Assembly (NCBI GenBank): GCA_013368315.1
Contig: JAACJM010000062.1
Coordinates: 124,001-188,000 of the forward strand
Direction: 5' to 3'
Source: Tetrapyrgos nigripes
Taxonomy: Eukaryota > Basidiomycota > Agaricomycetes > Agaricales > Campanellaceae
Length of the DNA stretch: 64,000 nt
Both the position numbers and the translations under genes were made by a program. Numbering within the stretch: position 1 is the first letter of the stretch; each line of letters starts with the position of its first letter. This document shows, one piece after another, positions 24,300 to 34,250 of the stretch. A model generated the notes under the pieces. That model made no database searches and was not told the DNA's origin. It saw only the letters and a list, made by a program, of their open reading frames with translations.

Positions 24300-24695
24300 A
24301 GCACCAGAGGAGAAGAAATGAGAGAATCCAGACCCAGAGAGAAGGTGAAAAAGAAAGAGAATAAACTCGCTCAAGGCGAGCTGAAAAGAGTTTCAGGGCA
24401 AGAGATTGTAGAATTGAAGGCGGCTTGGCATGATGGCCACAAGAAAACTGGCCGTGAGATTTTTTGTTCGTGTAATGGCTCTTTTCCACGCTCCTATTCG
24501 CGGCTCGTTAGAGAATGATTTGGAAAGGCTGTTGATATACCTCCCGGTTTAACAACGTATGACTCACGATACTCTCTTCGCGACTGAGTTCTAAACCCTC
24601 AAGTTGAATCATACAACGTAAATAATACCCTCAGTATATATATAAGTGAATAGATAAGTCGAACGAGTCAAAGTATAAACATTACTGGCTGATCC
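24300..24695. other. Intergenic, protease promoter side
   Basis: Short spacer between the protease start and the end of the first DyP gene. No TATA box stands out and no gene is seen. Confidence 0.4.
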
Positions 24696-26524
24696 TTAGG
24701 CAGCGAGGACACCAGAAAGTGCGGAAATGGGAGGGGAGAAGAAGTACTCTCCGCCGCGAGAGACGACAAACTCTACGTCAAGACTGAATACCTTGGCTTG
24801 GTCAAGAGGATCGGTACCAGAAACATCGCGAGGAGTCTCTGCAGCGGTGTTGGGAACACGACCAATAATGGGGTCAACGCCAGGACTAGCAACAAAAACA
24901 TAGCCAGCTTAGCACTCTTTGTGCAACCAATCACTGGAGTGTAAGTTGAAGACTTACGGAGTCGATTTACCGAAAATAAAGTTGGCATTATTCACCCATT
25001 TTTCTTGGATAAACTCGAATCCTTGCGCGATGTTCGATTGGTACGAGATAAAAGCAAGACCTCGCTGGAGATCAGGGTCGGTGCTCGACTGCTGCGCAGA
25101 GGCCTCAGCGTCAGTGACTTCAGGTCCGTAAGTAATACCAGAACGCATGATATGATGTCCAGTATTCTCGTCACCCAGGTCGGCACGAGGGCGAACCTTA
25201 CGGAGGTGAGCAGAGAAGGGGCAATTAGTCTGGTTGGTGTTGAAATCGAAACCAGCAGACTCAGGATGCTGGTACGTGAAGTTGTTATTTCTGTTGATAT
25301 CATGGGCGAGATCGATATCGTCGTGCAAAGGAGCCAGATCAATAGGAGCTCCCTGCAAAATCAACGACCTTGTTAGATGCGGCAGTTTGGAAGAGATGAT
25401 CAGGAAACTTACACTCTTCCATCTTCCAAATAAACGAGCACCGAAGAGATCTTCGTTCTCTTGTTGGGTCAATCCTGGAACACTGAGAGCATTATCGGCA
25501 ACGAATTTGCTGAATTCCGGAACCATCTGTTGTACTTGACGGAATGCAAGGAAGGAACCACCAATAGCCCAGGCAGGACGGTCGACGTTGTCACCAGTCT
25601 CACCGACAAGGATTTCACCAGGAGCTACCACAGCCTGACCGTTAAGAACGTTTCGAGTGAAGCCCTGTACAGCAGGTTGACTGATTCCGTCCATGAAACC
25701 GAAATCTAATTAGAAAAAACGATGATAAGATTCTCAACAAAATCCAAAGCGCCAATATTGACTTACGTTCGTGGCCTGTTTGATCACCTGGGCGAGCAGA
25801 ACCTGTGAGACGGTAAACTTCAGAGATAGAGCTACCAAGGATGTTCTGAACGTTGGCGAGTTCATCGTTGACGTTGTCGACAGTGTCTGATGCAAGCAGG
25901 AAAACACCATGAATGTTTGTTCCCTTGAACCCGGGAACCCAGTTGTCAGTTCCAGCGTCACCGAGCTTCGCCGCAACAGCAAACTGTCCGTTTTTGAATC
26001 CAGGGTCACCGAGATCATCCGTCACACCCAGAGCATTGAGACCGGTCTGCGAGAAGGCAATGTTCACGGCAGTGATGGGTTGAGTGCTGACCGAAAGCAC
26101 TTGGTTCGTGTTCGTGATAAGCGATTTGATGTCAGAGGATAACTTTGATTTAAAGGTGGTGGGATCGTCGACGCTGAAGAAGAAGAACATTTCGGTCCTT
26201 TTCCTCATGCCAATTCTGAAAACGCCGCTATCAGGATCGAGTGGTAAAAGATCTTGTGAAATTCATTACATACAAAATATCACTCTGAATGTCATCCAGA
26301 ATGAGGCCATCGCCAGCACTGGCAGTTCTAGCATCTTGGGGACTAGGCAAGTCTGGCAGGGCTGGGGGACCTGAGGAACTATTAGAGATTTCCTGAATAA
26401 TTTTAAGTGGAAAAGAATACCCACTGATGAACATGGAGCTTGTCCGTCGTGGCTGGAACTTGGAAACAGCAAGAGCAGACTGGACAGCGAGTCCAATAAC
26501 AACAGCGATATAAGAGACCTTCAT
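24696..26524 (-). CDS. DyP-type heme peroxidase, secreted (copy 1)
   Basis: Dye-decolorizing peroxidases use hydrogen peroxide to oxidise dyes, phenols and lignin-related compounds. The start at 26524 gives MKVSYIAVVIGLAVQSALAV, a clear signal peptide. Exons then give DDIQSDIL, RTEMFFFFSVDDPTTFKSKL, VNIAFSQTGLNALGV, FLLASDTVDNVNDELANVQN, and FGFMDGISQPAVQGF, which holds the GxxDG catalytic motif with the distal Asp. Downstream are PAWAIGGSFLAFRQVQQMVP, ENEDLFGARLFGRWKSGAPI, NCPFSAHLRKVRPRADLGDE (the His is the expected heme ligand), NTGHHIMRSGITYGPEVTD, QRGLAFISYQSNIAQGFEF and WVNNANFIFGKSTP. The end reads VVSRGGEYFFSPPISALSG. Length (about 500 residues) and all key residues are normal. It is a tandem paralogue of the gene at 27544-29357, with the same intron layout. 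Confidence 0.93.
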
Positions 26525-26605
26525 GAGTTGAAAATAATGAAGAAGTAAAAAAAAAACGACGAAGGAAACCCTGGGGTGTTGAGAGCAAACTGGAAGAAGG
26601 CCAGC

Positions 26606-26612
26606 TTTTATA
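26606..26612 (-). promoter_or_regulatory. TATA box of DyP copy 1
   Basis: TATAAAA on the minus strand, 82 bp before the ATG at 26524. The paralogous gene has the same heptamer at nearly the same distance (80 bp), which supports the call. Confidence 0.7.
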
Positions 26613-26920
26613 CTTAGGTTGGGTTTTGTCCATTGATTCGTAATGAAAGAGGGCCAAAGATTGAATACTAATTAGTGTTCTGCAATATCTGAGAGAGAAA
26701 CGCTAGTCGGAGAGGGATCCCTATCAGACCGAGTGTGACCTTCAACTCGTATACAGAGTAAGCAAGCAAACAGAATATGTTAAATCCGGATAAACATGCT
26801 ATTAAGTGGTAAGCCACCGAAGTACGACATGCCAGTGGTATGAGTTTAACAAAGTTTGGAAACAGAGAGCAATGCTTGTATCGGAGCAATAAAAGCGGAA
26901 TGCTATGGGTTTGGCTTTGC

Positions 26921-27313
26921 CTAGTAGTAGTACTTGCGTGGCATGCTGTCTGTTCCGTTGAACTTGTAAGTTAACGAGGCTTCGTCCAGCTGGGCCACGG
27001 TCGAATTGAAAGTCATAGAGGTGCTTGCCAGGGAGGGTCCAGTTATAAATGGAGTAAGGATGCCATGATTTACGGTGTTGTCGAAAGGTGCTCCGACGGC
27101 GACGAGGAGTGACGAGGACATCGGGTAACAGTCGGACTGCGGAGCGGTCGGATAAATCCGAAACGCCACAAAGTTGCCGGAACGCCAAATTTCGGTGAGG
27201 GGCTCCTCTCCCCTGAGGAGGCGCGTATGGCCGAATGTTACCCAGCCGCGGGCATTTTCGCGACCTTGTATGAATGAAACCATTATTGTATTTGCCAGTT
27301 TGTACAGCGACAA
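26921..27313 (-). CDS. Hypothetical fragment between the DyP genes
   Basis: A 130-residue minus-strand frame that looks protein-like in its second half (SGNFVAFRIYPTAPQSDCYP, VAQLDEASLTYKFNGTDSMP). It shows no similarity to DyP and no family is recognised. It could be the C-terminal relic of another secreted protein, or chance. Confidence 0.25.
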   Translation of the reverse strand: MSLYKLANTIMVSFIQGRENARGWVTFGHTRLLRGEEPLTEIWRSGNFVAFRIYPTAPQSDCYPMSSSLLVAVGAPFDNTVNHGILTPFITGPSLASTSMTFNSTVAQLDEASLTYKFNGTDSMPRKYYY

Positions 27314-27543
27314 AACTTTCCCTACAACTACAATTTGTTACCGTAATAATCCCTATATATAAGTAGATAGATAGATATGTAGAGTCCAACGTCTGTACAT
27401 TAGGTTCCTAGTAGTCTATAGACCAACTAATCAACGAGTGAGGTAGTGAAGGCGGATGAAATGACTGTGGAAGTGATGCCATTACGAGTGATAGGGTTTC
27501 AGGGTCCGAGTCGTTGGGTCAGAGTGGTGATAGGAAGGGTTTC

Positions 27544-29357
27544 TTAAGCAGAGAGGACACCCGAGAGAGCGGAGATGGGAGGAGAGAAGAAGTATTCTCC
27601 ACCACGAGAGACGACGAATTCGACGTCCAGACTGAATTTCTTGGTGGGGGTAAGAGGATCGGTACCAGAAATATCACGAGGAGTCTCTGCAGCGCTGCCT
27701 GCAACCCGACCAATGATGGGGTCGACACCAGGGCTAGAAAGAAGTACCGAGTTTAGCCTGATGATAGTGGTAGGAGTAGAAAACTTACGGAGTGGACTTG
27801 CCGAAGATGAAGTTAGCATTGTTCACCCATGCTTCTTGCATGAACTCGAATCCATTTGCAATGTTTGATTGATAGGCAACGAAAGCAAGGCCACGCTCGA
27901 GAGTAGGGTCAGTGCTGGATTGTTGGGCGGAGGCTTCAGCATCAGTGACCTCAGGTCCGTAAGGGATACCGGCACGCATGATGTGATGACCGGTGTTTTC
28001 GCTGCCCAAGTCGGCACGAGGACGAGTCTTACGAATGTGAGCAGAGAAGGGGCAGTCGGTCTGGTTGGAAGCGAAGACGAATCCGGGAACTTCGGGGTGG
28101 TTGAAGGTGAAGTTATTGTTCCTGGTGTTGTCGTTGGCAAGATCAACGTCGTCACGCAAAGGAGCGAGATCAATAGGTGCTCCCTGAGAAGAAACAGATA
28201 TCAGGTGTTGAGATGATGTAGTGTAGGGTTTAAACTTACACTCTTCCATCGTCCAATTAAACGAGCACCGAAAAGATCTTCGTTCTCTTGTGCGGTCAAT
28301 CCTGGAACGCTGAGAGCATGGTTGGCAACGTATTTGTTGAACTCGGGAACCATTTGTTGCAATTGACGGAATACAAGGAAGGAACCACCGGTAGTCCAGG
28401 AAGGACGGCTGCTTTGGAGTGAGTCACCGGTCTCGCCGACAAGGAGTTCACCTGGAGCAACCGTGGCCTGTCCATTAAGGACGTTCTGAGTGAAGCCCTG
28501 TACGGCAGGCTGACTGATTCCATCCATGAAACCGAAATCTGATCACAATATTTCCAGGTGAGAATCTATCTCAACAATCCAAGTGTCAACAACTTACGTT
28601 CATGACCTTCCTGATTGCCTGGGCGGGCAGCACCTGCGACACGGTGAATCTCAGAGATCGAACTACCGAGGATGTTCTGAAGGTTAGCGAGCTCATTGTC
28701 GACGTTGTCGACGGTGTCGGATGCAAGAAGGAAAACACCATGGATCTTGGTTCCAGCAAAGCCAGAGACCCAGTTGGTAGTCCCAGCATCACCGAGGTTT
28801 GCAGCATCAGCAAACTGTCCATTTTTGAACCCATTGTCACCGAGGTTATCGGAAACACCAAGAGCAGTGAGACCGGCTTGGGAGAAGGCAATGTTCACGG
28901 CAGTGATCGGCTGGGTGCTGACGGACAGCAGTTGATTGGTGTTGGTGATGAGCGATTTGATGTCAGAGGACAATTTCGATTTGAAAGTGGCGGCATCGTC
29001 GATGCTGAAGAAGAAGAACAATTCCTTCTTTTTCTTCATACCAATCCTACGAAAGCACCCGAGTCAGCATCAACTCACTGCATATCATATGCAGTGTCTT
29101 ACAAGATATCACCCTGAATGTCATTCAGGTTGAGGCCCGCGTTGGCTGGAGTAACGCCCGCAAGTCTGGCATTTTGTGGGCTAGGCAAGTCTGGCTGAGC
29201 GTCGGGGTCTAGTAGAGAACCATTATAAGGTGGGTTCCAAGCAGAAAAGATGATACTCACTAATGAGAATGGACGTCCGACGTGGCTGGAACTTGGGAAC
29301 AGCAAGAGCTGACTGGACAGCGAGTCCAATAACAATAGCAATATAAGAAACCTTCAT
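27544..29357 (-). CDS. DyP-type heme peroxidase, secreted (copy 2)
   Basis: Second tandem DyP. The start at 29357 gives MKVSYIAIVIGLAVQSALAV, a signal peptide differing from copy 1 by one residue. Exons give LNDIQGDIL, KELFFFFSIDDAATFKSKL, VNIAFSQAGLTALGVSDNLG, FLLASDTVDNVDNELANLQN, and FGFMDGISQPAVQGF (GxxDG motif with the catalytic Asp). Then follow PSWTTGGSFLVFRQLQQMVP, ENEDLFGARLIGRWKSGAPI, DCPFSAHIRKTRPRADLGSE with the heme-ligand His, NTGHHIMRAGIPYGPEVTD and WVNNANFIFGKSTP. The last exon reads SPGVDPIIGRVAGSAAETPR and ends VVSRGGEYFFSPPISALSG. Intact, about 500 residues. It differs from copy 1 mostly by conservative substitutions, plus a two-residue longer loop (GDSLQSSRP against GDNVDRP), so the duplication is fairly recent. 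Confidence 0.93.
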
Positions 29358-30816
29358 GACTCGAAAATATTGAGAAAGAGAAGAGAAAGAAGACGACGAA
29401 GGAAACCCTGCAGTCTGGACAGGAAAGTGGATCAGGTTTTATAGTTTTGGCACTGTCGGTTACGGCATTCTGGGAATCAGCGGCTACGGTGATCTTACAA
29501 GGAGCAATGAAACACTGAATAGTGCACTGCCGAGTTAATCGAGTGACAGGGGGAAACAAGTCAAAGGAAGATTTGGCTTTCCGTGACATGAGAATGATGA
29601 AATATCTGTTAAATGACAATTTGGTGGGATCCACTGGAACGTTGAAACTTCTGCTTTTACATACCAAATTCCCCTCGGAGTACATGCGTACAAGGACACC
29701 ATTGGACGGCATAGAGTTCCCAAAGGTTTCGCATACTGGGAAAGGTCGCTTCCGAAGCATGGCCCGGGCTTCTTCGTCCGTCGACGTCGATCGCCTCGTT
29801 GGTGGCAGTGCATTTCTCGAACCGGCAAGGTCATCCTGGGCAGTGGCGGCCGTGCGGGAGCATCATCTCATGAAAGAGAGCTCGTCTTTACTCCCACCTC
29901 ACTGCATACCCCTCAACCGGTTTCGTATGTCGCTGACTCGCTGATTGATCGGGTTTGTAAGTCTTGAAGGTGAAAGAGGGTAGAATTGGCAGATGTATTT
30001 GAAAACAAAAGAAGCTATACCATGGTCTTGGGTGGCAGTCAGGTACGATGGCGCACATTTATTCACTGTACTCGACATCTGTCTCTTCACCTGTTTATGA
30101 CCTTAGGAAGTCTTTGTTATTTCCCTGTAAATGTGGCTTGGCTTTCGTGGTGGGAAGACACATATATCGGAGACCCTTGGACTTAGCTTCGGCCTTAACG
30201 GAGTACTGGCCACATCTTCTCCACGCCATTGGGGACAATCCAACTTGAAGATGAATTCCATTCATACGACAATCGTCAGTTGTCCTCTGGTTTTCTCATT
30301 GAGCGGCGTATAAGCTAGTACAATCCGGGAGAAGCCAGGTGAGTCCAGACGTAGAACGGACCACAATTTGTGAACGTATTGCGCATCGCTGCCAGCGATT
30401 CCTAACGACCAGTTCAGAGATATTGAGAAACATTGAAAAGCATAGAACCAAGAAACTGGCTTTTTGAATATCGTCAAATCACGAGCATGTGTTGGGACTT
30501 CCACATACAAACTTACTTGATTCACCAACAAATTCAAGAGAAGAGCTCACCTACTCAGCTCAAGTCGAGAGCGGGATTGTCAAATTAGTCATCAGGAACC
30601 TGACGACCTTTGATTAGAACACGGGTTTTCAAACAGCATCAAGCGCACGGCACCTTCTTTCATTCTTGCCTTGGTACGAGAGCAAGTTCGTAACCCCGTG
30701 GAAGAGAAGCCGACGTAAGTACGTGTGATTGACAAGCAAACTACAGTAAGAGATGATTATCACCAATTCAAGATAGATAGATAGATAGAAATACACGGCG
30801 CGGTCCTCTACGAACA
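29358..30816. other. Promoter region of DyP copy 2 and featureless spacer
   Basis: Beyond the TATA box at 29437 I recognise no gene. Overlapping frames near 29522-29944 on both strands have no family resemblance. A GATA microsatellite lies at about 30772-30788. Confidence 0.4.
29437..29443 (-). promoter_or_regulatory. TATA box of DyP copy 2
   Basis: TATAAAA on the minus strand, 80 bp before the ATG at 29357, matching the spacing in copy 1. Confidence 0.7.
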
Positions 30817-32086
30817 CATCAACAAAATGGTTCATCCGGCTTAGACGTGCTTTGGCTTAGAAAAATTTCCGTTAGCTTAGAGTGTGCTTGAAAAAATTGA
30901 GCTTGCTTAGAAAAATCCTCTATCTTGACAGAACTACAGATACTGCTTAGCGCAATCAAGTTATGTTGACGAGTCAAGACATGATAACATAGCTAAAAGA
31001 GGTTACTAGTTGGGTATTCTTTAATGAAGGCAACACTATTTGACTCTGCCAAAAGACCTGCGTACCATGTACGAGAGGGCAGTAGTAATACTAGTATCTG
31101 GTGAGCGTATTCGTGTCTCGCGACGCGCGTTTCCAAAATTCTTAAGTTTTATTCGAACTCCACTGCTATACAATACCAAGCCACAGCTTACATAAGCCTT
31201 GTTGATTTTGCGCGTCCTTCGTCGTCGTCGTTTGGCCCTTGGCAATGTCTGGTCTCAGCATTCTTGACTCCTCAAGTTGTCCTCGAGTACCAGATAAACA
31301 CTCAAAAGAATTCAAGTACCCTCAACCCTCGGCCCTTGGGCCTTCTTCAACCTCTTCAAGTCCCTTGGATCACTGCAACACTTCAAGCACGCAACATCTT
31401 GAGTAACCTCCGCATATGTACTGGGCGAAAATGGACAGGGGAGATGGTGACTGTAGAAGAATATCTCGAGTGGTGTGTCTCTTTTACTGGTTTTTTCATC
31501 CTCATCATTGATTTTATTTGCTCGCGCTCATACTATTAGGTCACAAACACCTTACTTCCTGTCTTTCTCCCGTCTGGTTGCGCTCGTACCTGTGGTAACG
31601 ATTCCTGGCTATACCTTTATCATCACTGTTTATGACCATTCTTTTCAGTTCTCAACCTGCGAAATTTCTACCGACGACGTTTCCGGTTCAATCAGTTTGT
31701 CCGCCTTTGTGCGCTGGGTATTCCGAATCCAGGTGGTGTGGGCCACAGAACGACTGCCATAGGGGCAAGGCGATGTTCAGGATGACGCGCGATGATATGT
31801 AGGAGCGGGCGGGATGATGATAGGATAACTGTTCTTGAGTGTATAGAACGACATGTACATATGTAAACTCTGTGTGAATAGAATTTTTTTTACTTTTATT
31901 TCACTGTTTGATTCCATGCTAAGCTACACATCTAAGCCAAAGCTACAGCGTCTAAGCAGTATCTAAGCAAATTGAGAAGTCCTAGAAAGCAATATGCGCT
32001 TTCTAAGGAAAAACTGGCTTATTGGGCTTTCTAAGCAAAATTTTCCTTAGAAAGTGCTCTAAGCCAGATGAACCATTTTGCTGATG
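30817..32086. mobile_element. Element E: 1.27-kb non-autonomous DNA transposon with long inverted repeats
   Basis: The ends are inverted repeats: the left end CATCAACAAAATGGTTCATC matches the reverse complement of the right end with one change (CATCAGCAAAATGG), then both continue GGCTTAGA. Inside both ends the motif GCTTAGA recurs many times over about 130-170 bp (left 30836-30960, right 31915-32065), as subterminal transposase-binding repeats do. Two frames inside (31264-31539, 31475-31762) resemble no transposase. I could not find a convincing target duplication, so the superfamily stays open. Confidence 0.7.
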
Positions 32087-32920
32087 CATGCCGGGTGTAG
32101 ATGTGCTATAGCCCACCACGGCCTACATCTACTCTAAATCCTAACCAATGAAATTGAGCATGTCATCCTTTGTGATGGTAAGTAGTCCCACGGCAGGTGA
32201 TCAGATCAGAAACTTGCAGAGCCAAGTCGGAGTCATTGAATCATGTTTGATGGTGCGCTGTAAAATATGAGAGACTTTGATAGTGAGGTGGTGTGAGGTA
32301 TTTGATAGAGGAGACTTTAGTAAAAACCTCGTAGTGAGATAGGTGAGAATATGAGTGACTTTCATAGTAAGATGGAGTGCTTTTGCAGTGAGATGGAGGG
32401 ATGATATTGATTTTGCGATGTAAAGTGGATTGATGTAAAGTGGACGGTAGGATAGTAATTGTTGCGAGATGATATTTGATGTGACAGTGCTGATACTGTT
32501 GTAGCGGAAGATGATTTTGTGAGAAAGATGTAGTGCATTACGAGTATCGAAGCCATTGTGATCAGGTGGGGGTGACAGGAGTCCAAACATGTAGTCATTG
32601 TCATCTGTTGGGTATTGACAACCTCCACTGGCAGTGGGAGGATCGGCAGACCAGGAGGCATGCTCTGGAAACTCTACTCCACCTCCACAGAGATGAGAGA
32701 GCTGCATCTGAGGGATTCTAGAGTTGGATGATGGTCATTGAGTAGAGCAGGAGTCTTGTCAGGCCATTTCAATGGCAAGGGTCAATGACTCTGGGACTGG
32801 GGTTTAATATTGGGAGCCGCATCTGAGGAGTTCTAGAGTTGGATGATGATTGCTGAGCAGAGCAGGAGTCTCATCAGGGCTTTTCAATGGCGAGGGTCAA
32901 TGACTTGGAGGGCCAATGAA
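32087..32920. other. Decayed transposon-like sequence
   Basis: A minus-strand frame (to 32707) begins with a protein-like stretch, DNDYMFGLLSPPPDHNGFDT, then becomes low-complexity. It may be a relic exon of the same old element as the LINE-like piece next to it. Holds the 116-bp duplication at 32701. Confidence 0.3.
32701..32912. repeat. Diverged 116-bp tandem duplication
   Basis: Two units, each beginning GC(T/C)GCATCTGAGG followed by TTCTAGAGTTGGATGATG, start at 32701 and 32817. They differ mostly by transitions and a few small gaps. Confidence 0.75.
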
Positions 32921-33391
32921 TCAGAGATAATGCCAGAAGTGCACAACATAGAACCTGGGTGAAGGCTTGGCATCTGCATTGACACATTTGACCAATTGAT
33001 TGAGATGTGGAGGCATCAGTGGGAGGAGAAAGCCTTGTGAGGGCAAAGGCACAGCATAGATCACCCAGCCAAATGATTTTCTTTCAATGGAATAGTGAGA
33101 TGCAGCAATGAAAGGCAGTTTTGCACAGTGGATAGGGTCTCTCGATAGGATGTACTGAAAGTAGTGCAGGGCAAGAATGATTCGATGATACCAAAGTGGC
33201 AGAATTGCAAGTTTCATGAACAGAGGTGCCAGAATTGAGTGGTTATCCATCTCAACATAGGCAAGTCTTCTGAACCTCGCCAAGCTGATTGAAATCAGTC
33301 TGTCAAAGGTCCACAATGACATCAAACCCATCAATGAGATATGGGTCAACTCAAGCAGCATACAATGTCCTAGCAGCATCAGGAAACCCAA
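32921..33391 (-). pseudogene. Relic of a LINE-type reverse transcriptase C-terminal region
   Basis: A 156-residue open stretch containing ILPLWYHRIILALHYFQYIL, followed by CAKLPFIAASHYSIERKSFG. This resembles the region after the polymerase core in Tad/L1-like retroelements of mushrooms (the LPxxYRRxxLAxRYxxYLL pattern). No catalytic motif remains and no start is evident. Similarity is from memory and moderate. Confidence 0.4.
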
Positions 33392-33624
33392 CAGTTACTG
33401 GTGGCAACTTGTGGGCACTTGCCAAGCACTGAAACAAGCTCGCCAGCTCACCAGCCACCAGCCACATCAAATTTCCTGCAAGTGCTCCTCTTTTGCCGCT
33501 ACATCAGGTACACGCAAGCACTGCAAGCACGACAAGCTCCACCAGTGATGCTCTGGATAAATGACAAATTATTATTTATTAAATTATGGACATATGTATC
33601 TATCAGTATGAGTGTGTAATGTAG

Positions 33625-33764
33625 TTATTGAGAAATACCATTTTCTGCCATTAGTCTGGCCCCCAACTGAAAGAACTGACAGTGGTTGTTGAGTTGCTGC
33701 TGGCAGTTGTCAAGCTGATGTTGAAGAGAGTGAGTGGTATACCTGCTCTCGTTCAACTCCTTTG
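33625..33764 (-). pseudogene. Coiled-coil reading-frame fragment cut by element C (left piece)
   Basis: Minus-strand residues KELNESRYTTHSLQHQLDNC and QQQLNNHCQFFQLGARLMAE form a Gln/Leu-rich, coil-like end. Its upstream half was separated when element C inserted at the CTTTG site; the matching flank resumes at 58940. Product unknown. Confidence 0.4.
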
Positions 33765-34237
33765 TGTCAAGGTTGTCAATACACTCAAATAAACCACCCA
33801 AGTCACTCAAAAGACAAGAACAGATAATAGATTGAAGTAGAGATAAAAGGGGATGACCTAGCTGACTAGGCTCAACACTGTGTAGACAGATGTACAGAGT
33901 GGAGACAAAGTGAACGAACTAGGGAATCAGTTATAAAGGATCACAAGTATATATGAGAAAGTCTAAGGGATGAGAAAGAGTTAACGGAAATAGAACAGTG
34001 GCCATATGATACATCAAAGACAAGAACAATAAATCAAATATGGATAGATATAGGTACCAAATCATAGGGAAGTGATTGACAGTTATTATAAGGTTTGACA
34101 GAAGTTATAGGGCTTGTTGAGTGTGAATCTGAGTATAAATTAATGAGGAAAAGCAATAGATGAATGATGAAGGAATTCCAGGTTTAATGATGAAGTAAAG
34201 GAAGAAGGAGGGTAAAGAACTGTAGCAGTTCGTGACA
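33765..34237 (-). repeat. Element C 3' LTR
   Basis: 473 bp, matching 58503-58939. The flanking CTTTG is at 33760-33764. The left copy contains short segments missing in the right one, such as AAGACAAGAACAAT, so the LTRs differ by small indels and scattered transitions. Confidence 0.9.
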
Positions 34238-34250
34238 TTACCCCCTCTTT
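34238..34250 (-). other. Polypurine tract of element C
   Basis: On the minus strand AAAGAGGGGGTAA lies directly before the 3' LTR, the primer site for plus-strand DNA synthesis in Ty3-type elements. Confidence 0.75.

Larger units (their letters stand above)
26525..27543. other. Intergenic between tandem DyP genes
   Basis: Holds the copy-1 TATA box and a small hypothetical frame (26921-27313). A short GATA-type microsatellite lies near 27364. Otherwise nothing recognised. Confidence 0.5.

Noticed and set aside
31264..31762. Possible transposase frames inside element E
   Set aside because: No motif or composition of a transposase; overlapping frames of random character.
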